A stretch of 64,000 nucleotides of DNA, from NCBI RefSeq assembly GCF_007970185.1, contig NZ_CP042431.1, positions 3,658,001 to 3,722,000 on the forward strand. The letters run 5' to 3'. The position numbers and the translations under genes are program-made. Below are positions 54,493 through 62,808 of this stretch, one piece after another. Numbering within the stretch: position 1 is the stretch's first letter; the number at the start of each line of letters is the position of its first letter. The notes below the pieces were generated by a model. The model saw only the letters and a list, made by a program, of their open reading frames with translations. It was not told where the DNA came from and did not search any database. The DNA is from Pseudobacter ginsenosidimutans. GTDB taxonomy: Bacteria > Bacteroidota > Bacteroidia > Chitinophagales > Chitinophagaceae.

Positions 54493-56865
54493 ATGAGGAT
54501 GGTAATTCAAATCGCAAAGGCAGAGTTGCGAAATCTCTTCTATTCCCCTGTAGCATGGTTCCTGGCCATCGTTTTTTTGGTGATGAGCGGCTATGCTTTT
54601 ACTGAAGGGCTGTACCAGTTGACCAAAATGCAGGAGACGATGAAATATTCAAGCCCCGATTTCAAGGACTTCGGTCCCCTTACCCTCACACTGGTATTCC
54701 TGCATACACCGGGTAGCATTTTTTCCGTGATGCTGAAAAACAGTTATTTTTTTGTTCCACTGCTCACGATGGGGCTTATCGGGCGCGAAATACAGGCAGG
54801 AACGATCAAGCTACTGTATTCTTCACCGGTGAAATTATGGAAGGTAATAATAGGGAAATTCCTGGCAGTGATGATGTACAATGTAATGCTGTTGATGATA
54901 CTGTCTGTTTACCTGATCATTTTAGGATGCAGTATCAGGTCGGCCGATTATGGATTGTTTATTGCCGGAATGATTGCATTTTACCTGCTTATCTGCACGT
55001 ATGCCGCCATCGGCCTGTTCATGAGCAGTCTCACTACCTACCAGGTAGTGGCTGCAATTGGCACTTTCCTGGTAATATTTGTACTCACAAAAACAAATGG
55101 CCTCTGGCAGCAATATGATCTTGTAAGAGACCTTACTTATTTTCTCTATCTGCCCGGACGTATAGAAAGGCTATTGAAAGGATTGATCGTGAGCAAAGAC
55201 ATCATCTATTATGTAATGATGGTGTTCATGTTCCTTGGATTTACGTATATACGACTGAGAAAACAGCGTGAGTCGAAACCCTGGTACGTAACAACCATGC
55301 GCATAATGGTGGTAGTTATAATAACATTGTCTGCCGGTTATCTTTTTTCATTACCCAAAACAAGCCTGTACCTGGATACTACGGCAACCCGGGCCAATAC
55401 CATTCACCCCAAAACACAGGCCCTTCTTGAAGAAATGAAAGGAGAGCCATTGGAGGTGACATTGTATACCAACCTTCTGGGCGGCGAAGGCATATATGGG
55501 TTTCCTGCGGCAAGGAATATTTATCGTGGCGCGCTCTGGGAACAATATCTCCGCTTCAATACCAATATACATTTCAAATATGTTTACTACTACTATTATG
55601 AACCCGAAATGGATGGTGGCCACCTGGCAAGGATTTTTCCGGATAAAAGCAATGAAGAAATGGCAAGGGAATTTGCTAAAGGAATGCAGGTGAACTTCGA
55701 TTTATTCTCCCCCATTTCAGCATTGAAAGAAATGCCAGACCTCGAACCAGAGAAATACCGCCTCATCATGCAACTCAAATATAAAGGAAGGACAGAGTTT
55801 TTGCGCACCTACCAGTCTGCCGGAAAATATCCCGACGTTGCACCCGCCGTTTATCCCCACGAACAAAATATGGCTGCTGCATTGAAACGCTTGTTACATC
55901 CGGAAGGCATTCCCAAAGTGCTGTATACTTCCGGCAATCTCGAAAGAAAGGTATACGGAAAAGGAGAGAGGGACTATATGCGGGCTACTACTGCAAATTT
56001 CGAGAAGAATGGACCTGTAAATCTGGGTTTTGATGTAGATACGATCTCACTGGAAAAACAGGATATCCCTGCCGGCATCACTGCTTTGGTGGTGGCCGAT
56101 CCCAAAGTAGAGCTCAGCGGGCTTTCGCAACAGAAACTAAAGAAGTACATAGACGAAGGAGGAAATATCATGTTCATGGGCGAGCCGGGAAAACAAAATG
56201 TACTCAATCCCTTGTTGAAGTATATGGGCGTTGAGATGCTCGGCGGCACTGTGGTGGAGCCTACTTACCATGAAAAGCCGGATATGGTGAAACCCTATTA
56301 TACGGCCGCAAGTGCAGAGCTGGCTGATGAATTGTTATTCAAGTTGGTAAAGGCAAAAATGAAACGGGTTTATGATAAGGATACCCTGAAGATGCTGATG
56401 CCAGGCGTTACAGGTATTTCGTTTACTGATAGCAGTGGGTTTGTGAAGAAACCTTTATTGCTGACCGTGGGATCCAGCTCATGGCTGAAGAAAGGCAAGC
56501 TGGTGGTAGATTCTGCCGATGTAGTGTATAATGCAGCAGAAGGTGATGTAAGAGGAGCGTTCTCTACAAGCCTGCAATTGTACAGACAGATTGGCAATAA
56601 ACAACAGCGGGCCGTCATCTATGGAGATGCTGATTTTCTGGTCAATGAGAGATTGAAAAATGGAGAGGCGATACACCGTGCTGCTCTCTACTGGTTGAGC
56701 GAAAATGAATACCCGGTGTATGTACCTCGTGAAGACGCCAAAGACAACCTGATCAACCTTTCATCCGGTACTGCAAAAAAACTCAAACTGATCTTCGTAT
56801 GGATCTTGCCTGCCCTGGTGCTGGTTGCAGGAACTGTGTTGCTCGTCAGGCGAAAAAGAAAATAG
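54493..56865 (+). CDS. ABC-2 permease fused to GldG-like domain, type A, module copy 2
   Basis: A 790-residue protein with the permease half (about 18-255, SYFFVPLLTMGLIGREIQAGTIKLLYSSPVKLWKVIIGKFLAVM), a further helix (about 270-288), the GldG-like extracytoplasmic domain (about 292-760, with GGNIMFMGEPGKQNVLNPLLKYMG and VIYGDADFLVN) and a C-terminal helix ending RRKRK. It is most similar to the copy 1 type A protein, so the A/B split predates the duplication. It starts at the conserved MRMVIQIAKAELRNLFYSPVAWF. Confidence 0.88.
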   Translation: MRMVIQIAKAELRNLFYSPVAWFLAIVFLVMSGYAFTEGLYQLTKMQETMKYSSPDFKDFGPLTLTLVFLHTPGSIFSVMLKNSYFFVPLLTMGLIGREIQAGTIKLLYSSPVKLWKVIIGKFLAVMMYNVMLLMILSVYLIILGCSIRSADYGLFIAGMIAFYLLICTYAAIGLFMSSLTTYQVVAAIGTFLVIFVLTKTNGLWQQYDLVRDLTYFLYLPGRIERLLKGLIVSKDIIYYVMMVFMFLGFTYIRLRKQRESKPWYVTTMRIMVVVIITLSAGYLFSLPKTSLYLDTTATRANTIHPKTQALLEEMKGEPLEVTLYTNLLGGEGIYGFPAARNIYRGALWEQYLRFNTNIHFKYVYYYYYEPEMDGGHLARIFPDKSNEEMAREFAKGMQVNFDLFSPISALKEMPDLEPEKYRLIMQLKYKGRTEFLRTYQSAGKYPDVAPAVYPHEQNMAAALKRLLHPEGIPKVLYTSGNLERKVYGKGERDYMRATTANFEKNGPVNLGFDVDTISLEKQDIPAGITALVVADPKVELSGLSQQKLKKYIDEGGNIMFMGEPGKQNVLNPLLKYMGVEMLGGTVVEPTYHEKPDMVKPYYTAASAELADELLFKLVKAKMKRVYDKDTLKMLMPGVTGISFTDSSGFVKKPLLLTVGSSSWLKKGKLVVDSADVVYNAAEGDVRGAFSTSLQLYRQIGNKQQRAVIYGDADFLVNERLKNGEAIHRAALYWLSENEYPVYVPREDAKDNLINLSSGTAKKLKLIFVWILPALVLVAGTVLLVRRKRK

Positions 56866-56898
56866 AACCCAATAAGTTAATTGCATAAATATATTCCA

Positions 56899-59315
56899 AT
56901 GAGGATGGTTATTCAAGTTGCAAAAGCAGAACTTAGAAACCTTTTTTACTCACCTGTTGCATGGTTCCTGCTGATTGCTTTTATTGTTCAGTGCGCCTGG
57001 TTTTATACTTCGCCATTGTTTGATCTGGCTAACTGGCAGGATGTATATATCAGGAACAAGCCGGATTTTAAGGAATGGGCGGGCAGCAGCTTTACCAGAC
57101 GCCTGTTCAAAGACAGTGGTTTTTTCTCCAATGTACTGAACAACCTGTACCTGTTCATCCCCTTACTCACGATGGGGCTGATCGGCAGGGAAGTGCAGAA
57201 CGGAACTATCAAACTGCTGTATTCTTCTCCCATTACCATCCGGAAGATCGTGATAGGGAAATTCATGGCTATCATGGTCTTCAACCTGGCACTGGTACTG
57301 GTTCTGGGGGCTTCTTCCTTACGGCATCCATGAACATGATCAATATCGATTACGGGATGCTTTTTTCTGCGGCGCTGGGTTTCTTTTTACTGACCTGTGC
57401 CTATGCGGCCATCGGAGCTTACCTGAGCAGCCTCACTACCTGGCAGATCATTTCGGCATTAGGCAGTTTTCTGGTGATCGGTTTGCTGACAGTGATCGGA
57501 GGCCTCTGGCAACAATATGATTTTGTGAGGGACCTTACTTATTTCCTGTTCCTGTCTGGCCGTATAGAAAAAATGCTGGCCGGATTGATCACCAGCAAGG
57601 ATCTGATCTATTTCCTCGCCGTGATCAGCATGTTCCTGCTGTTCACCATGCTGAAACTGCGGGGAGCCCGCGAACTGAAGCCATGGTATGTGAAAGCTGC
57701 AAGATATGCAGGCGTGGTAGCGATCACGCTGTTGACCGGTTATATCAGTTCAAGACCTGCGCTGACGCTGTATTGGGACACCACCCAACAAAAAGTGAAT
57801 ACCCTTCACGCCAATACACAACAGCTGATCCATGAAATGAAAGATGAACCCCTGGAAGTGACCCTCTATACAAATTTCCTGGGTAATGAAAGAGAGGCAG
57901 GCATGCCCAAAAACCGAAACGCCTATCTCTCCAGGTGCTGGGATAAATATCTCCGCTTCAAAACCAATATCAAATTCAATTACGAGTATTATTACAACTA
58001 CGATAGTACTGTGATGAAAACGAAACTGTACACTTATGTGAACAGGGGCAAAACCCTGGAGCAAATAGTGAATAAGATGTCGCAGGACCAGGAAATAGAT
58101 ATCAGCAAATTTCAGAAGCCTGCAGAGATGGCAAAGAAGATCGATCTGAAGCCGGAACATTACCGGCTCGTACTTCAGTTGAAGTATAAAGGACGGACTG
58201 AATTTGTGCGCACTTTTGATGATAAAGAGATCTGGCCAAATGAAGAAGGGATGGCCGCTGTATTCAAAAGATTGCTGCATCCGGAAGAGATACCGCTTAT
58301 TCAATTTACCACCGGCCATTATGAAAGGAGCTATGATAAGGGCGGTGAAAGAGGCTATTCCATCGTTGGTTCCAAAAGATCGCGCGGCGCATTGGTGAAC
58401 AGGGGCTTTGATCTGGATACGGTCTCCCTGGACAATAGAGATATTTCTCCCAGGACCTCCATCCTGGTGCTGGCAGATCCCAAATCAGAACTGAGTGAAA
58501 CAGCCCGTGAAAAAATAAGGAATTATATAGCGAAGGGAGGCTGTATGTTTATGCTCGGAGAGCCTGGTAAACAACAAATGATGAACCCTGTTATCAGTCA
58601 GCTTGGGGTTCAACTGGCTGAGGGCACCATCGTGAGGGCAAACAGGCACGAGATCCCTACCCTGGTTTTTTCCAATGCACAAGCTGCATTCGGCGGTTTA
58701 GTGAATCATCCCGAAAAACCTGTAACTGCTTCCATAAGCCTGGATGCTCAGTTGGTCATGGATGCTGCTGCCGCCATTGTACCTTCTGATACCAGTAATT
58801 TTACAGTAACACCCTTGTTTAAAGTATCCCGGGGTGCATGGTTGAAGCAGGGAATAATAGTAACTGATTCAGCCAATGTGGTGTTTGATGAAAAAGGGGG
58901 AGACCGTAGTAAGGTCCCTTCATTCATGCTTCCGGCACATCCAGCAGAAGATGTATATGACAAAAACGATCCTCATGAACATGAAGACGGTCATCAATCT
59001 GATAGCGGATTTTCCACCATTGTTGCCTTTCAAAGGGATATCAACAATAAAGATCAGCGCATTCTCCTTGCCGGTGATGCTGATTTTTTGAGCAATAAAA
59101 GGTCGATGCAGGCTTCACGGTGGGGTCCTCATTTCTTCAGTTGGCTCGATCACGGAGATTATCCTCTACGGGTAGGAAGACCTGCGCCTCCGGATAACCT
59201 GCTGACCATTACTGGTAAAACGGCCAGGATGATCAACATCATCTACGTTTACGTGTTACCGGGAGCCGTTTTGCTTTTTGCCACCATCTTACTGATCAGG
59301 AGAAAAAGAAAATAA
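56899..59315 (+). pseudogene. ABC-2 permease-GldG type B of module copy 2, split by a 1-bp frameshift
   Basis: The first frame (from MRMVIQVAKAELRNLFYSPVAWF at 56899) ends at 57333, and the second frame continues the protein from about 57306 to 59315. The break is at the G run 57306-57310; with one more G the sequence reads LVLGGFFLTASMNMINIDYGM, matching the copy 1 type B protein (VMITGIFFVSAMLN). Restored, the protein has about 805 residues with the usual two-part layout. The rest of the gene is open and well conserved, so the break is recent or a sequencing error. It also has a His/Asp-rich insertion (about 58930-59010) absent from copy 1. Confidence 0.8.
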
Positions 59316-59317
59316 CG

Positions 59318-60646
59318 ATGTACTTACAAACCGACGACCAAACGATAGAGGACCTGCGCATTTTTGGAAAACGCGATAGTGCAGGTGTATTCGATCTCTA
59401 CAACCGGGTACACACGCGTGGAGGGGAATCCTTGCTGAAAAAGATGTTCAGGGCGCCATTGTCTGACCAGGAGCTGATCAATGCCCGTAGCAGCATCATC
59501 CAACATTTTGCGGCTCACAAAACGGCTTTCCCTTTCAGCGCTTCCCTGTTCGATATGGCGGAGAAATACATGATCAGTGCAACCGAAACCCAAAAGCAGG
59601 GAAGTGATAAAGCGGTGCTCAGTGAAAAAGAGATTGCCAATGGCGTTACTGCCGTAATCGAAATGATACAATTGTGCCGCGATTTCATTGAAACCGAAAA
59701 CGTAAAAAATGTTCCTGCCTACAGACCGGAAAGGGAAAGTATAGCCATGATCCTTTCCGATGCTGTATTTGAACCTGTACGCAAAGAGAACCTTCGGACA
59801 AAGATCTCTTATTCGGCAGTGGCCGCTTATGATGTATTGTTCCGCGTACGTGAACAACAAAAAGTGAACAGGTTGATGGCACATATTTATTATCTGGATG
59901 TATTATTGTCCATTGCGGCTATTGCCAACGAAAGGAATTTCATTTTTCCCAAAGCGCTGGAAAAAGGTTCGGCCACTTTGTTGCTGGAAGGCGTATACCA
60001 TCCCGAGCTCAAATCACCGGTAGCAAATGATCTTATGCTGAACAATAACCGTAATTTCATTTTTCTCACCGGAGCCAATATGGCCGGTAAATCCACTTTC
60101 CTGCGTTCTGTGAGTGTGGCGATGTTCCTGGCCCATATCGGATTCCCTGTGGCTGCGAGAAAAATGGAATTTTCTGTAATGGATGGCATCTTCACTACCA
60201 TCAACCTGCCTGACAACCTGGGCATCGGGGCCAGCCACTTCTATGCGGAAGTGCTGCGGGTGAAGCAGGTGGCTGCCGAGCTCAGCAAGAACAGATCGCT
60301 GTTCGTGATCTTCGACGAATTGTTCCGGGGCACCAATGTGAAAGATGCCCATGAAGCATCCGTGGCGGTATCGCTTTCTTTTGCGAAGAAAAAGAATAGT
60401 ATGTTCATTATTTCTTCCCATATCATCGAGGCCGGTGAAGAACTGAAACGGTTGAACAATATAGGCTTCCTCTTCCTGCCCACGAGGATGAAAGGACCTA
60501 TGCCCGAGTATACCTACCGGCTGGAGCATGGCATTACAGATGACCGTCATGGTATGATCATCATCCGCAACGAAGGTATATTGGAGATCCTGGAAAAGGG
60601 GAAGAAACATTTACCCGGGGAGCACTCGCTCGCCTCTGGCGAGTGA
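59318..60646 (+). CDS. short MutS-family ATPase, type A, module copy 2
   Basis: A 442-residue protein homologous to the copy 1 type A: core helices, then Walker A TGANMAGKS, signature SHFYAEV, Walker B FVIFDELFRGT and SSH, at the same positions. The main difference is the C terminus: after ILEKGKK it ends in HLPGEHSLASGE, encoded by a GC-rich stretch with a hairpin (60623-60645) that has no counterpart in copy 1. The gene starts 3 bp after the permease B stop. It is separated from type B by 45 bp rather than overlapping. Confidence 0.87.
   Translation: MYLQTDDQTIEDLRIFGKRDSAGVFDLYNRVHTRGGESLLKKMFRAPLSDQELINARSSIIQHFAAHKTAFPFSASLFDMAEKYMISATETQKQGSDKAVLSEKEIANGVTAVIEMIQLCRDFIETENVKNVPAYRPERESIAMILSDAVFEPVRKENLRTKISYSAVAAYDVLFRVREQQKVNRLMAHIYYLDVLLSIAAIANERNFIFPKALEKGSATLLLEGVYHPELKSPVANDLMLNNNRNFIFLTGANMAGKSTFLRSVSVAMFLAHIGFPVAARKMEFSVMDGIFTTINLPDNLGIGASHFYAEVLRVKQVAAELSKNRSLFVIFDELFRGTNVKDAHEASVAVSLSFAKKKNSMFIISSHIIEAGEELKRLNNIGFLFLPTRMKGPMPEYTYRLEHGITDDRHGMIIIRNEGILEILEKGKKHLPGEHSLASGE
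60623..60645. repeat. GC-rich inverted repeat, possible inserted REP-like element
   Basis: Outer arms CACTCGC/GCGAGTG and inner arms CTCGCC/GGCGAG form a hairpin at the very end of MutS-like A. The surrounding 60604-60690 stretch is GC-rich and missing at the corresponding place in copy 1, so it may be a small inserted repeat. Confidence 0.45.
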
Positions 60647-60691
60647 CTGGCCGCCCGCCGCTGATTTGTTGCCTGCCAATTATTACAAACT

Positions 60692-62011
60692 TTGAATATG
60701 AATTTCAAAATAGACAAGCAAACGATCGAAGAACTTAACCTCACCGGAAAATTCCGAAGCGGTTCTGTATATGCGATCTTCAATAAAGTGAAGACCAATG
60801 GAGGGGAAAGGTTGCTGGACCATATGTTCAGTCATCCGCTGGAAGAAGTAGATGCTATCAATCAACGCAGCAGTATTTTCCGGTATTTTGGCGAAGCCGC
60901 ATTCTCTTTTCCTTTCGATGTGCAGCAGTTGAACCAGATGCGGGAGCATATCGACAGCATGTCGTCTAAAAATCAGATGCTGGTATTCGCCCGTACCTGC
61001 ATTCACAAGATACTGGCAGGCCTCACCAGGGATGAACGCTACCGGAAACTGGTGCAGGGATTGCAGGCCACTATCCTGGTTTTGCATAAATGCCACCAGT
61101 TTATTCAGGCTATGCGTTCTGATAGCCCGTTTACTGCCAGGGTGGATACCATCCGGGAAATATTATCAGATAAGAGAATAGAAAAACTAAGGCAGGTGGA
61201 TATCTACAAATCCCTTTCCATTCAAACCCTGTCCTCTTACGAACATCTCCTGAAAGGGGAACTGCATGGCCAGATGGAAGATGTCCTGAACTTTATCTAT
61301 GAAGTTGACCTGTTCATTGCCGTTAGTAAAGTGGCAAAGGACCGGAAATTCAACTATGCCGAGGCGCTGCCGCCTGCAAAGAATCTGATGTCTGCCATCG
61401 ACCTTCGTCATCCTGCCATCGATAATGCCATCGGAAATGATTTACGCATGGATGGATCCAGCAATGTACTTTTCCTGACCGGCGCCAATATGGCCGGCAA
61501 ATCCACCCTGATGAAAAGCATCGGCATCGCTTGTTACCTGGCACATATGGGATTCCCGGTGGCTGCAAAGGAGTACCGGTTCTCCGTGCGGGAAGGATTG
61601 TATTCCAGCATCAATGTGGCCGATAATATCGGGCTTGGCTACAGCCATTTCTACGCCGAAGTGGTGCGTGTGAAACAAGCCGCAGAAGCGGCTGCCAGTG
61701 GGAAGCGCCTGCTGTTGATGTTCGACGAACTGTTCAAGGGCACCAATGTGAAAGATGCCTATGATGGCACACTGGCCATTACGGAATCATTTGCAGATTA
61801 TACTGATTGCTTGTTTGTTGTGAGTACCCATATCATTGAAGTGGGAGAGGCGTTGAGAAGAAAAGACAATATCCGTTTTGTATTCATGCCTACTATCATG
61901 GAGGGATCGGTGCCCAGATATACGTATCAACTCAGGGAAGGCATCACCGAAGACCGGCAGGGCATGCTGATCATCAGGAATGAAGGTATACTGGAAATGA
62001 TGGATGCCTGA
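60692..62011 (+). CDS. short MutS-family ATPase, type B, module copy 2
   Basis: A 439-residue protein closely similar to the copy 1 type B (start MNMNFKIDKQTIEELNLTGKFRSGSVYAIF; a second ATG lies two codons on). Walker A TGANMAGKS, signature SHFYAEV, Walker B LLMFDELFKGT and STH are intact. Its middle third shares the 383-bp near-identical tract with copy 1. As in copy 1 it should pair with MutS-like A. A terminator follows. Confidence 0.87.
   Translation: MNMNFKIDKQTIEELNLTGKFRSGSVYAIFNKVKTNGGERLLDHMFSHPLEEVDAINQRSSIFRYFGEAAFSFPFDVQQLNQMREHIDSMSSKNQMLVFARTCIHKILAGLTRDERYRKLVQGLQATILVLHKCHQFIQAMRSDSPFTARVDTIREILSDKRIEKLRQVDIYKSLSIQTLSSYEHLLKGELHGQMEDVLNFIYEVDLFIAVSKVAKDRKFNYAEALPPAKNLMSAIDLRHPAIDNAIGNDLRMDGSSNVLFLTGANMAGKSTLMKSIGIACYLAHMGFPVAAKEYRFSVREGLYSSINVADNIGLGYSHFYAEVVRVKQAAEAAASGKRLLLMFDELFKGTNVKDAYDGTLAITESFADYTDCLFVVSTHIIEVGEALRRKDNIRFVFMPTIMEGSVPRYTYQLREGITEDRQGMLIIRNEGILEMMDA
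61178..61560. repeat. near-identical 383-bp tract shared with 44767-45149
   Basis: The partner of the tract described in copy 1, with one differing base. It codes for the end of the core domain through Walker A of MutS-like B. Confidence 0.9.
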
Positions 62012-62041
62012 AACTACACAAAGTGCAGGGTAAATTCACCT

Positions 62042-62080
62042 GAAATGGGGATGTCTCAAAAGGACATCCCCATTTCTTTT
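62042..62080 (+). terminator. rho-independent terminator closing module copy 2
   Basis: Fourteen-base perfect arms GAAATGGGGATGTC and GACATCCCCATTTC around a seven-base loop, followed by TTTT. It separates the module from the last sigma gene. Confidence 0.88.
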
Positions 62081-62102
62081 AGCCTATTATTCTAATTTAA
62101 GT

Positions 62103-62717
62103 ATGTTTACAGGGATAAAAGCAGCAACTTATATTGGAGAATATCCCCCTCATACCGGCCCTGCATTGCTTCTTCGCATCATTGAAGATGATACCCGCTC
62201 ATTTGATCAGCTTTTCATGGAAATGTATGCTCCTGTGTTTCTTCTGACCTCCCGCCTTACGGGGGATGATGAAAGCGCCCGCGATATTGTTTCCGATGTT
62301 TTTCTGCAACTCTGGGAAAAACGGAAATCCTTAACACATGTAAAGGATGTAAAAGCTTATCTGTATGTTGCTGCCCGGAACCGGGCGCTCAATCACCTCC
62401 GGAAAATAAGGCAGACTGAAAAACATGAACAGCATGTCTCCCTTGAAACAGAAGGTGAGCCTGCATCAGATGATTTTTTACCAGCGCTTTTCAGCACTGA
62501 AATGATCAGGGTACTGCATTCAGCCATCAGAGAATTACCTGCTGAATGCAAAAAAGTGATGGAGTTGACCATAGATGGGCAAACTACCAATGAAATTGCT
62601 GCACTATTAAGTATTTCCGCTTCCGCAGTGAGCCACCAGAAAAAACGAGCCTTGCGGTTACTGCGCGAAAAAATACCTGCAGACCTTTTACTGGTCCTGT
62701 TTTATTTATCCAATTGA
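62103..62717 (+). CDS. ECF-type RNA polymerase sigma factor
   Basis: A 204-residue ECF sigma with region 2 (about 35-100, DESARDIVSDVFLQLWEKRKSL) and region 4 (about 140-195, LPAECKKVMELTIDGQTTNEIAALLSISASAVSHQKKRALRLLR). The region 4 style differs from the three others in the window, so it belongs to a different ECF subgroup. It precedes a FecR gene that runs off the window, and very probably heads another SusCD-type locus. No exact TAnnTTTG is seen just upstream. Confidence 0.92.
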   Translation: MFTGIKAATYIGEYPPHTGPALLLRIIEDDTRSFDQLFMEMYAPVFLLTSRLTGDDESARDIVSDVFLQLWEKRKSLTHVKDVKAYLYVAARNRALNHLRKIRQTEKHEQHVSLETEGEPASDDFLPALFSTEMIRVLHSAIRELPAECKKVMELTIDGQTTNEIAALLSISASAVSHQKKRALRLLREKIPADLLLVLFYLSN

Positions 62718-62808
62718 TCCACAATTTGAAAAAAATCTGAAAAAAATTTCCAGGTGAGATCAAATCATCCTTAATCTGAGTGTCTATTTAAATACAACCG
62801 GTTGATCC

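Larger units (their letters stand above)
29646..62011. repeat. tandem direct duplication of a ten-gene module
   Basis: Copy 1 runs from 29646 to 45591 and copy 2 from 45799 to 62011, in the same orientation and with the same gene order: sigma, FecR, SusC, SusD, DUF4397-like lipoprotein, GldA-like ATPase, permease-GldG A, permease-GldG B, MutS-like A, MutS-like B. Spacing between homologous positions near the 3' end is constant at 16,411 bp. A terminator follows each copy. No transposase, integrase or flanking repeat was found. Confidence 0.9.

Noticed and set aside
57075-57310. An apparent alternative N terminus for the second frame of the broken permease B
   Set aside because: This part reads the permease gene in the wrong frame (low-complexity Gln/His/Arg peptide); only the portion after the G run aligns with the family.
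29646-62011. Composite transposon or genomic island carrying the modules
   Set aside because: No transposase, integrase, tRNA junction or flanking direct repeat was seen; simple tandem duplication explains the layout.
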